64,000 nucleotides of DNA, taken from the NCBI GenBank assembly GCA_947176505.1, contig CAMWQW010000011.1, forward strand, positions 62,001-126,000, given 5' to 3'. Below the pieces are notes generated by a model. That model was not told the origin of the DNA. It saw only the letters and a list, made by a program, of their open reading frames with translations, and ran no database searches. The stretch comes from an uncultured Lachnospiraceae bacterium (lineage in GTDB: Bacteria; Bacillota; Clostridia; Lachnospirales; Lachnospiraceae). Shown here one piece after another: positions 33,798-41,197 of the stretch. How positions within the stretch are numbered: the first letter of the stretch is position 1; each line of letters begins with the position of its first letter. The translations under genes and the position numbers were made by a program.

Positions 33798-36257
33798 TTA
33801 AAAAATGAGCGTCTCCCATTCCGGTGTAATCCCATACTCCATATTGTAAGCACCGGGCGCTGCCACCATATAGAGTTGCGGTAGTTTATCGCTTATAGGT
33901 TGTATCAGACCGTCATATTTTTTTAGCTGTTCTCCCCTGATGTTTACCGTATATCTCTGTGCCTGCCGTATCTGTACTTTTATTTCCGCCATGTCAGATG
34001 CCATCTGAATCTTCTCTATAATCTCTGCACCTTTCTTATACGGCACAATGACTCCAAACGAACAATCATCTATAACCCGGTACGCCTGCCCTGCTGTCTT
34101 ATACGCTTGATTCATTTGATTCCTCTTTTCCTCCGGATAAAATCCACACGATAAGAGTTCCATAATATTTGTATCCAACTTTTCAAGTGGGAAATTCATT
34201 TTATCGGATGCATAATAGTACATATTTTCATAATACTTGTCCATCCATTTGGGCATCAGTATGCTGTCCCTCTTTTCTCCTTGATGATCACGGTTGCTCT
34301 GGTCATATTGGAGAAGCACATTCTCCGTTACCCGTATATTCTGCTGGAGTTCTTCCATATTTCCTGTATTTTCATCTTCAAGCGCTACCAAATGGACATT
34401 TCCACAGTCAAGCTCCCCGTTTCTGTTACATCGTCCGGCAGTCTGCGCCAGACTGTCCAAGCCTGTCATAGAGCGATACACACACTCAAATGAAATATCT
34501 ACCCCAGCTTCAATTAAATTGGTACTGACCACGACAATTGTTTCCCGTTTCTTTTCAAGAACCTCCTTGATTGCTTTAATCTTATCGCTTCTATGCTCGG
34601 CACATAGATTAGTCGTAAGATATTGCACATGGATATTGCAATTAGTCAATATATCATACAATCTTCTGACTGCAGATTTTGTATTGAGCACTACAAGGAT
34701 TGATTTATATTCCGCCGATTGTTCTGCAATTTCATTTCCAAGACTCTCAAAAGTATATTTTTTATCCCTCTTAGGTGTATAAATTTTAACCCTGTCAAAC
34801 TTACGAAACCAACTGTCTGCATTCTCTATCATATACTTTGGCTCACTGTAACAGATCGGACACTTTGCTTCCGCCAGCGTTGGCTGTGTTGCGGTACACA
34901 GAATAATGTCCGTATTGCATACTGCATTCAGAAAATTAATCATGTAATTAAAAGTATGCACACACTTCATTGGCATTGACTGCACTTCGTCAATGATCAC
35001 TACTGAATTAACAAGTCTGTGCATCCGCCGCACTGACTCGCTTTTATCCGAAAACAGTGTATTCATGAATTGAACAAATGTTGTACAGATAAAAGGCTCT
35101 TCCCAATTGATATCAAATTTGGATACCGAATCAATGCGATAGTCTTCACTCCCGGTTTCACTCCCGGTTTCCTCATTTCTAATAACCGATGAGTGATGTT
35201 CCAATATCCAGCTATCGTTCCCGATTGCATCACGAAATACCTGCGCATTTTGTTCCGTAATGCTGATATAAGGCGAAACATAGATAATGCGCTCTGTCTC
35301 CGGATGTATCCTGCAGTATTCCAACGCATACGCCAGACTGCTGAGCGTCTTTCCGCCACCGGTAGGAATAGGCAGACAATATATTCCTGCAGGATGCTTC
35401 GCAAATTGCCTGCATTCATCTTGCAATGAATTTCTCGCTTCGAAAATTTCTGTTTCCTTATCAGTTAACTGAGACGTATTTATGGCACACTGCTTTTTTT
35501 GCATATATGCTTCAAAATTTTCCTGCGCTTGCCGAAAGATTTCTTGCACATTTAATTCCGACTGCTTTGACAATGTATCCACACTATCCATAAAATCAGA
35601 AGTTGCTTCCCAATCCGCATCAATTAGCATAGATAATATCAGACGCTGTAAGGCAGAACAAAGAAAAAGTCTGCATTCTGACAGCTTTCCCCTCACATCC
35701 CGCTGATTGTTAGACACCAGCATAGGCTGCAATCTTGTAAAAAGGTCTTTTATCTTATTCCAAATCAAATGAAATTCATTGGTTGAATTGACAAAAATTT
35801 TATCCAATTTATATCTATCCAGATAATCCCTTTCGGCGTTTCTGCATGCTTCATCATAATCATCAACCTCATTTATCTTTATAGAAAATATGTCTTTAAG
35901 CTCTATATCAACACAGTCAAACAAACCATGGTGCGCCGCCACAGCGTAAGAAATCATCTCCACCATAATTTTTGTAATCCCATCATTTTCATGATACCGG
36001 TCATAAATATACTTCGCGCCTGTCGATGCATGTGCAATCGTGCCTCTTAATTTATGCCTTTCATTTTCGTCAGCATATAAATAGTCAGCAAATATTTGCT
36101 TATTCTTGCCCAAATCGTGGATGATGCCGCATAAGGACATAATTTGTGCCATTCCGCACCGCACACCCTTTTTCTGACACAGAAAGGTTGTTTTCTCGGT
36201 GTGTTCTGCTACTGATTCTTCTCTGTTAAAGCCATCGTCTGAAATGTGTGCAACCAC
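33798..36257 (-). CDS. cas3: CRISPR-associated nuclease-helicase Cas3 (type I-C)
   Basis: 819 residues. N-terminal HD nuclease with His19, His47-Asp48 in GIIHDLGKN, and further His in TIAHAS and VAAHHGLFD. Then an SF2 helicase: Walker A PTGGGKTLSS (about residue 300), DEVQS (about 418), motif III CTATQPT, and motif VI QTAGRCNRNG. It degrades DNA once Cascade is bound. The start is a GTG at 36257 with GGGGAG 5 bases upstream. It is the first gene of the cas operon; the promoter lies about 100 bases upstream, leaving a 5' leader of roughly 95 nt that contains the candidate guide target. Confidence 0.96.
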   Translation of the reverse strand: MVAHISDDGFNREESVAEHTEKTTFLCQKKGVRCGMAQIMSLCGIIHDLGKNKQIFADYLYADENERHKLRGTIAHASTGAKYIYDRYHENDGITKIMVEMISYAVAAHHGLFDCVDIELKDIFSIKINEVDDYDEACRNAERDYLDRYKLDKIFVNSTNEFHLIWNKIKDLFTRLQPMLVSNNQRDVRGKLSECRLFLCSALQRLILSMLIDADWEATSDFMDSVDTLSKQSELNVQEIFRQAQENFEAYMQKKQCAINTSQLTDKETEIFEARNSLQDECRQFAKHPAGIYCLPIPTGGGKTLSSLAYALEYCRIHPETERIIYVSPYISITEQNAQVFRDAIGNDSWILEHHSSVIRNEETGSETGSEDYRIDSVSKFDINWEEPFICTTFVQFMNTLFSDKSESVRRMHRLVNSVVIIDEVQSMPMKCVHTFNYMINFLNAVCNTDIILCTATQPTLAEAKCPICYSEPKYMIENADSWFRKFDRVKIYTPKRDKKYTFESLGNEIAEQSAEYKSILVVLNTKSAVRRLYDILTNCNIHVQYLTTNLCAEHRSDKIKAIKEVLEKKRETIVVVSTNLIEAGVDISFECVYRSMTGLDSLAQTAGRCNRNGELDCGNVHLVALEDENTGNMEELQQNIRVTENVLLQYDQSNRDHQGEKRDSILMPKWMDKYYENMYYYASDKMNFPLEKLDTNIMELLSCGFYPEEKRNQMNQAYKTAGQAYRVIDDCSFGVIVPYKKGAEIIEKIQMASDMAEIKVQIRQAQRYTVNIRGEQLKKYDGLIQPISDKLPQLYMVAAPGAYNMEYGITPEWETLIF

Positions 36258-36319
36258 CTATGCTCCCCTTTTCTCTCACAGTATCTATATATTATTGCGT
36301 ATGTATTTATAAAATTATT

Positions 36320-36345
36320 TTCAATAAAAATGTAGTTATTAATTG
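36320..36345 (+). promoter_or_regulatory. Candidate guide-RNA target site in the cas transcript leader
   Basis: TTC at 36320-36322, the known type I-C PAM, is followed on the plus strand by a sequence that matches the guide of the crRNA-like element at 36472 at positions 1, 3-5, 7-11 and 13-18, with mismatches only at 2, 6 and 12 in the first 18. It lies about 8-30 bases downstream of the predicted cas transcription start, where bound Cascade would block transcription. Confidence 0.65.
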
Positions 36346-36358
36346 TACTATATATATA

Positions 36359-36387
36359 AGAATACTGGCACAATAAAAACTTGTCAA
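36359..36387 (-). promoter_or_regulatory. Predicted promoter of the cas operon
   Basis: On the minus strand TTGACA (36382-36387) and TATTCT (36359-36364) are separated by exactly 17 bp. The predicted start is near 36352, about 95 bases before the cas3 GTG. No other promoter of this quality is seen between cas3 and the hemerythrin gene on this strand. Confidence 0.75.
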
Positions 36388-36405
36388 GAAGAAATTTAAT
36401 ATTAC

Positions 36406-36434
36406 TTGATAAATATTTCTTCATCGCATAAAAT
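36406..36434 (+). promoter_or_regulatory. Predicted promoter of the crRNA-like RNA
   Basis: TTGATA (36406-36411), 17 bp, TAAAAT (36429-36434) on the plus strand, divergent from the cas promoter. Its predicted start, about 7 bases downstream, falls on the G at 36441, the first base of the repeat-like element. Confidence 0.7.
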
Positions 36435-36440
36435 ATTTAT

Positions 36441-36521
36441 GTCACTTAATAAATAAAGTGTGGATTGAAAAATTAATAATGTTGTTATTTTTGTGGCACG
36501 GCGGCAGTTTTCTCTGCCGCC
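36441..36521 (+). ncRNA. Candidate crRNA-like regulatory RNA (CreR-type) upstream of cas3
   Basis: 36441-36471 aligns with the array repeat. It begins GTCACT (repeat GTCGCT), forms a CACTT/AAGTG stem, and ends GTGTGGATTGAAAA (repeat GCGTGGATTGAAAT). The G-C pair in the repeat stem is replaced by an A-T pair on both sides, a compensatory change. Cleavage by Cas5c at the stem base would leave an 11-nt handle of normal length. A 21-28 base guide follows from 36472, then a strong hairpin GGCGGCAG/CTGCCGCC (36500-36521) in place of a second repeat. The guide matches a TTC-flanked site in the cas leader. CreR-type RNAs that autoregulate cas operons are known in some other CRISPR types. This assignment is inference from sequence. 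Confidence 0.68.
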
Positions 36522-36608
36522 ATCATTAATCATCTCGCACAAATTGACACCTTCCTCCATTTATCGACATACATTATAATAAAACCTTTCCGAAATCAGA
36601 GAGCAAAT

Positions 36609-37490
36609 ATGTCTAAAGAAGCTGAATGGAACAATCGGTTTAACATCGGAGTTGATTCCATCGACAATGCACACCGGAAACTTTTTTCAATTGTACGCAA
36701 ATTAATCCATCTAAGTGAAGATGAAAATAACGGTCAGTGGGCATGTGCCGAAGGTATCAAATACTTTAAGAGTTATGCCATAGAACATTTTACCGATGAA
36801 GAAAAATATATGCAGTCAATTGGCTATAAAGGATATGAAATACACAAACGGCTGCATGACGACATGCGTTATAAAACACTTCCTGCACTCGAAAACGACC
36901 TTACCAAATCAAACTATTCACAAGAATCCATCCACCACTTTCTTGGTATTTGTCTTGGATGGCTTACCGCACACATTATGGTTGAAGACCGTGCCATTAC
37001 GGGGAAAAGTACAAATAAATGGAAAAAGGATAATGTCGGGGAAGACCTTAATGCCTTAGAAGATGCATTAACCGTCACCATACAAGAAATTTTCAGATTA
37101 CAAACAGATATCGTCAGCGAGCATTACAGCGGAGATGACTTCGGCGATAGTATGATCATCCGACTGACATATCATTCAAATGACGGTGTCAAGACACATA
37201 TTTTCATGGTTCTCGAAGAAAGTCTTGTGTTGAAAACCGTAAGCTCTATGCTGAATATGCCCTTAACAAAAATGGATAAGCTAGTCATGAATGCCGGCAA
37301 GGAGCTTTCACTGCGAATCGCGGAGCAAGTTGGCATGCATTGTCAACCGGCATTACAGTACCAGCTTGATAGCAGCCATTTTATGACTTCGGAACAGTTT
37401 AGGAAGGCATTTTATATGGAGCCTTTTGATTACAGCATATTATTTAACACCGGGTGCGGATACTTTGCATTTTGCATTAAAATGGAATGA
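36609..37490 (+). CDS. Bacteriohemerythrin-domain protein with a CheX-like C-terminal domain
   Basis: 293 residues. The N-terminal 130 form a hemerythrin four-helix bundle with the iron ligands in NAHRKLF, IEHFTDEEKYM, YEIHKRLHDDM and LTAHIMVEDRAI, the usual H..HxxxE..HxxxH..HxxxxD order. After a linker, about 140 residues resemble the CheX/CheC fold (SMIIRLTYHSNDGVKTHIFM, MDKLVMNAGKELSLRIAEQVG). A fused oxygen- or metal-sensing module with a chemotaxis-phosphatase-like domain is plausible, but the second assignment is by pattern only. Monocistronic, with a hairpin after the stop. Confidence 0.8.
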   Translation: MSKEAEWNNRFNIGVDSIDNAHRKLFSIVRKLIHLSEDENNGQWACAEGIKYFKSYAIEHFTDEEKYMQSIGYKGYEIHKRLHDDMRYKTLPALENDLTKSNYSQESIHHFLGICLGWLTAHIMVEDRAITGKSTNKWKKDNVGEDLNALEDALTVTIQEIFRLQTDIVSEHYSGDDFGDSMIIRLTYHSNDGVKTHIFMVLEESLVLKTVSSMLNMPLTKMDKLVMNAGKELSLRIAEQVGMHCQPALQYQLDSSHFMTSEQFRKAFYMEPFDYSILFNTGCGYFAFCIKME

Positions 37491-37498
37491 ATATGAAG

Positions 37499-37521
37499 GC
37501 GGAGAGCTTCACACTCTCCGC
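37499..37521 (+). terminator. Terminator-like hairpin after the hemerythrin gene
   Basis: GCGGAGAG/CTCTCCGC stem of 8 bp with a 7-nt loop, 8 bases after the stop. The T tract is poor (TTACTG). The loop and stem are nearly identical to the hairpin at 44524. Confidence 0.5.
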
Positions 37522-37632
37522 TTACTGAAGCTGCGCTATTCCTATCCTTTCAGCATTTTAACGTCAATTTCACTTCTTCACATTTTACTGCTGATTTTTC
37601 ACAATCAAGTCTGAACTTCTCAATTGAATCGG

Positions 37633-37661
37633 TTGATAAACCATCTTAAGCCCGGTATAAT
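37633..37661 (+). promoter_or_regulatory. Sigma-A-type promoter of the LytTR/GHKL two-component operon
   Basis: TTGATA (37633-37638), 17 bp, TATAAT (37656-37661). The leader of about 77 nt contains a small TTGTGC/GCACAA hairpin (37702-37721) before the ribosome site. Confidence 0.78.
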
Positions 37662-37744
37662 TTTTAATGACATATTAATTTGTCTGTCTTGGCGAAGGAT
37701 GTTGTGCGAATTTTAGCACAAAAATCTTTGGAATGGAGATGCAT

Positions 37745-38479
37745 ATGAGAATAGCTCTTTGTGATGACAGCATTAAAGATCTTCTTAATATAGAGAAATT
37801 ATTGATGAAATACAAATCCTTGCATTTGAATAGAGATTTTGAATTGGAAAAGTATTCTGATTCATCCAGACTATCCCGCAAGATATCAGATGGAAAGCTG
37901 GCAGATATTTATATCTTGGACATGCTGATGCCAAGATGGTCCGGAATTGATCTTGGCAATCAAATCAGAATGTCCGGATGTGAAAGTGTAATCATCTATA
38001 TTACCTCATCGGACGATTATGCGCTGGATGCCTATGGTGTACATGCAATCAGATACCTTTTAAAACCGATTGATGAGAAAAAGCTTTTTGAAGCACTGGA
38101 TTATGCCTTGTCTTATACGAAAGTAAAAACAGAACCGGTGTGTCTGATCAAAACAAAGGACGGATTGTTTCAGCAGCCATATTCCGGAATAGAATATATT
38201 GAAAATGTTAGCAGAAAATTGGAAGTACATTTATCCGACGGAGAAGTATTAAAAAGTCTTTTTATTAGAAAATCGTTTGAAGAGGAAATTCAAGAAATTG
38301 CGGATAAGAATAATTTCCAGCAAATTCACAAGTCCTTTCTTGTTAATTTGGATTATGTGAAACAACTTACTCCGGATAGCGTCATAATGAAATCCGGCAT
38401 AGAGTTGCCTGTCAGTAAGGGAAAAGCAGCAAAGGTCAAGCGTGAATATCTTCTTTATGTTTCCGAGAAATATAGGTAG
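37745..38479 (+). CDS. LytTR-family response regulator (AgrA/ComE-like)
   Basis: 244 residues. Receiver domain with the acidic pair in IALCDDSIKD, the phosphoacceptor Asp in DIYILDMLMPRWSG, Thr/Ser in IIYITSSDDYAL and Lys in IRYLLKPIDE. The C-terminal LytTR DNA-binding domain runs from about 140 (YIENVSRKLEVHLSDGE and FQQIHKSFLVNLDYVKQL). It acts on promoters with paired LytTR repeats. Start 37745 has GGAG 6 bases upstream. It is co-transcribed with the histidine kinase gene 9 bases downstream. No peptide-pheromone gene (agrB/agrD-like) is visible nearby. Confidence 0.92.
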   Translation: MRIALCDDSIKDLLNIEKLLMKYKSLHLNRDFELEKYSDSSRLSRKISDGKLADIYILDMLMPRWSGIDLGNQIRMSGCESVIIYITSSDDYALDAYGVHAIRYLLKPIDEKKLFEALDYALSYTKVKTEPVCLIKTKDGLFQQPYSGIEYIENVSRKLEVHLSDGEVLKSLFIRKSFEEEIQEIADKNNFQQIHKSFLVNLDYVKQLTPDSVIMKSGIELPVSKGKAAKVKREYLLYVSEKYR

Positions 38480-38488
38480 GTGGACAAC

Positions 38489-39781
38489 ATGGTTTATTTT
38501 AAGGACATATCATATATGCTCAGCCATGTATTTTTTATGGTATTTATCTATTTGTTTTTAATACCCCGGTATTCCAAGAAAAAGACGATTATTATTTGTT
38601 TTGTTTCCTGCTCTGTGATGAACTTGTTAGATTACTTTAAGCTGAACCTATTTCCAAACAGCAACGCGTTTTATTTCTTCACAACTATAGCACAGATTGC
38701 CGTGGCACAATTCACTGGAGTTTTCATTTCTGTAAAAAGGGACAGCCGGGTATTGTTTATCAGCTTGAGTGCCTCCAATTATGTAATTGTCGGAAGCATA
38801 ACCGCCTCTATCCTATACATATATACAGGCAATGTCTGTCTGTCATTGACGGGAAATCTCTTAACGCATCTTACTATTTTACTGATGCTTTACTGCAAAA
38901 TCGGGAATATATTTCATAAATTCTGTGAACGTGATATCAGAAAAAGCTGGTGGGAATTATGTCTCATTCCCGTATTCTTTTTCTGTAGTTTTTCCTGCCT
39001 CGCATTTTTTCCTTATACGCTTTATGAATATCCCGAAAATATCCTTGTCAGCATATTTTTAATGGTTACGATGCTCGTATCTTATGTGGTAGTGCTGCGC
39101 TATTTGCACAGTGAAACGAAACACGTAGAACAATACTGGAAAAACGTGATGTTTGAATCCTATATTAAGGGACTAGAAAGCCAGAATTATTTAGTAAAGC
39201 AGTCCGAGCAAAATCTTAAGATATTGCGGCATGATATGAGGCATTATTCCGTAATGATAGACTCCCTTTTAGATCAGGAAGAATATGACGAAATCAGGAG
39301 TATAACCGGACACATTAATGAAGTGGTTGACGAAAACAAAGTTAACCGGTATTGTGAAAATCTGGTTGTCAATACGATTCTTCTGAAAATGACGGAGCAG
39401 GCGCAAGCTCTTCATATCAATCTAAATCTGGATGTTCTGATTTCAGATTGTATTACAGTTAACGAATATGAATTTGCCATGGTTCTGGCGAATCTATTAG
39501 AAAATGCAGTGTACAGTGTCAAGAATCTTGAACCCTCAAAGAAATGCATAGATGCGAAAATACATTGTACAAAAGAATATCTACTGATTGATATGGAAAA
39601 CGAATGCGAAAAAGAAATTGATTTTGATCCTATAACCGGACTGCCCAAAAGCAAAAGAGGCAATAGCCACGGTCTGGGAATGCAGAGCGTACAGGCTTTC
39701 TTAGACAAATTGGGCGGAAATATCGACTGTTACTGCGAAAACAATCGGTTTAAGATTATTCTGTTTGCAAAGTTTATGTGA
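38489..39781 (+). CDS. GHKL-domain sensor histidine kinase (AgrC-like)
   Basis: 430 residues. About six transmembrane helices fill the first 210 residues, then a coiled linker, a phosphoacceptor segment ILRHDMRHYSVMIDSLL with the conserved His, and a GHKL ATPase domain with the N-box in ANLLENAVYSV and the G-box in SHGLGMQSVQ. This is the AgrC/VirS arrangement sensing extracellular peptides. AGGTGG lies 5 bases before the ATG at 38489; the GTG at 38480 is an alternative. It pairs with the LytTR regulator just upstream. The signal is unknown because no cognate propeptide was found. Confidence 0.92.
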   Translation: MVYFKDISYMLSHVFFMVFIYLFLIPRYSKKKTIIICFVSCSVMNLLDYFKLNLFPNSNAFYFFTTIAQIAVAQFTGVFISVKRDSRVLFISLSASNYVIVGSITASILYIYTGNVCLSLTGNLLTHLTILLMLYCKIGNIFHKFCERDIRKSWWELCLIPVFFFCSFSCLAFFPYTLYEYPENILVSIFLMVTMLVSYVVVLRYLHSETKHVEQYWKNVMFESYIKGLESQNYLVKQSEQNLKILRHDMRHYSVMIDSLLDQEEYDEIRSITGHINEVVDENKVNRYCENLVVNTILLKMTEQAQALHINLNLDVLISDCITVNEYEFAMVLANLLENAVYSVKNLEPSKKCIDAKIHCTKEYLLIDMENECEKEIDFDPITGLPKSKRGNSHGLGMQSVQAFLDKLGGNIDCYCENNRFKIILFAKFM

Positions 39782-39923
39782 CTCCTTTCAGCCGTCGGCA
39801 TTGCCCGCCCGATAATCTGCTTCCTCTGTCACCCACCACAATACTTACTTTGTAAAAATCTTTACCGAAGATTGCAGTATATCTCCCAGTGAATATCGGA
39901 AGAAGTATCGAGGATAAACCTTC

Positions 39924-40820
39924 TTATCTTACAATACGTTTCACCTCCGGAAGATACATTCTTCCGAACATATTCAGATGGTTTAAGAGATGATAAAGAT
40001 TATATACGTCACGGCGGCGTTCATATCCCGGCTGTAAAGGCATCGCCTCCTTATAGGCATCATAAAAGGCTGGCGGAAATCCCCCGAAAAGCTCTGTCAT
40101 CGCAATATCTGCTTCGGCATGTCCCACATAAACTGCCGGATCAATCAACCATGCACCGCCATCGTTCCCCGTGATAACATTTCCTGACCACAAATCGCCA
40201 TGCAACAGTGCCGGATATTCTGGTTCCACAAGAATTTCATCAATATGATCAAGGAACCTGCCTATCCTTCTCCAATCCTCTCTGTCAAAATATTGAGCGG
40301 CATCTTTAAACTGCGGCTCAAGTCGACACTCCCGGAAAAAACTAATCCAACTGTCATGTCCCGTATTGACCTGTCTGCGTCTACCGATATAGTTATCGCA
40401 GTCAAAACCATATTTTCCGGTTGTAGCCAATCCGGTTGTTGACGCTCGGTGCATTTCGGATAACTGTCTGGCAAAGTCCTCCCAATAATTTCTGTTGCGG
40501 TTTTTACCGGAGATAAACTCTAGCAGTAAAAATGAATATCCGGCTCTTTCCCCATCAGTTCCAACACCAAGAATCTGCGGTGTACAAATAGCTTTTGTCT
40601 GAGCAATAGCAGTCAGCCCAACAGCCTCCGCAGTAAAAAAGGAAAGGTTATCCTTTGCATTGGATTTCATGAAAATACACTTGCCGCCTGTCAGCATCAA
40701 GCCATACGCTTCATTAATATCACCGCCGGATATCCGGCTGGTTTCTTCAATCCTTGTCTCTTCTCCGAAAAGTGCGCATATGGCACTCTCCAGTGAAGTA
40801 AACTGTTGCGGTGTAATCAT
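39924..40820 (-). CDS. Fructosamine/ketosamine kinase-family protein
   Basis: 298 residues with the aminoglycoside-phosphotransferase-like kinase fold. Seen: ISGGDINEAYGLMLTGG (nucleotide loop), CIFMKSNAKD (Lys), LEFISGKN (hinge), the catalytic loop ALLHGDLWSGNVI and the metal Asp in AWLIDPAVYVGHAEADIAM. It matches FN3K-like proteins that phosphorylate ketosamine adducts on proteins and thereby promote deglycation. Start 40820 has GGAG 6 bases upstream; the GTG at 40838 is less likely. Solitary gene, convergent with the two-component operon. Confidence 0.88.
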   Translation of the reverse strand: MITPQQFTSLESAICALFGEETRIEETSRISGGDINEAYGLMLTGGKCIFMKSNAKDNLSFFTAEAVGLTAIAQTKAICTPQILGVGTDGERAGYSFLLLEFISGKNRNRNYWEDFARQLSEMHRASTTGLATTGKYGFDCDNYIGRRRQVNTGHDSWISFFRECRLEPQFKDAAQYFDREDWRRIGRFLDHIDEILVEPEYPALLHGDLWSGNVITGNDGGAWLIDPAVYVGHAEADIAMTELFGGFPPAFYDAYKEAMPLQPGYERRRDVYNLYHLLNHLNMFGRMYLPEVKRIVR

Positions 40821-41197
40821 ATCTTTCTCCCTCACCAATTGCTCCCATCGTCTTAAGTCCCCTATATCAAGAAGTTCATGCTATAATTTTTAATTGGGGA
40901 AAATATAATTTCGTTTCTTTAAGTATAACCTTATACCACCCAAATTACAAATGAAGTGTCTGTCTTTGCAATAACTGTCACGGCTTCTGAATCTGAAAGG
41001 TATTCTCAAGTAACAGCCTATTCGGACGGAAAGCCCGCAAAGAAAATGCCACTATGGAAGACACTGCCGAAAAAGTGCCTCGGGCACTACGGTAAAATAA
41101 AATTATACAGTAAAAAGGCATATTTTATGATAAAATAATTTTCTAGTTACAATATCACTATGCAAGTTGTCCTGTCATAGGGAAAGAAGAAACTATT
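40821..41197. other. Intergenic region upstream of the SNF2 helicase gene
   Basis: 377 bases without a convincing gene. A 60-codon plus-strand frame at 40956 has no good ribosome site and no recognisable motif. A small hairpin AGTGCC/GGCACT lies at 41074-41088, flanked by CCG/CGG. The last 60 bases are AT-rich and probably contain the helicase promoter, but no clean -35/-10 pair was identified. Confidence 0.4.

Noticed and set aside
36209..36424. 71-codon minus-strand frame before and overlapping cas3
   Set aside because: AT-rich, Ile/Asn/Tyr-heavy low-complexity sequence overlapping the cas promoter, the guide target and the cas3 start; no ribosome site.
25254..36521. A CreT-like toxin gene accompanying the crRNA-like RNA
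   Set aside because: No short frame with a ribosome site, or known small toxin pattern, was seen between the guide RNA and cas3; only the autorepression arrangement is supported.
40956..41138. 60-codon plus-strand frame upstream of the SNF2 gene
   Set aside because: No ribosome site or recognisable motif, and composition changes within the frame; more likely non-coding.
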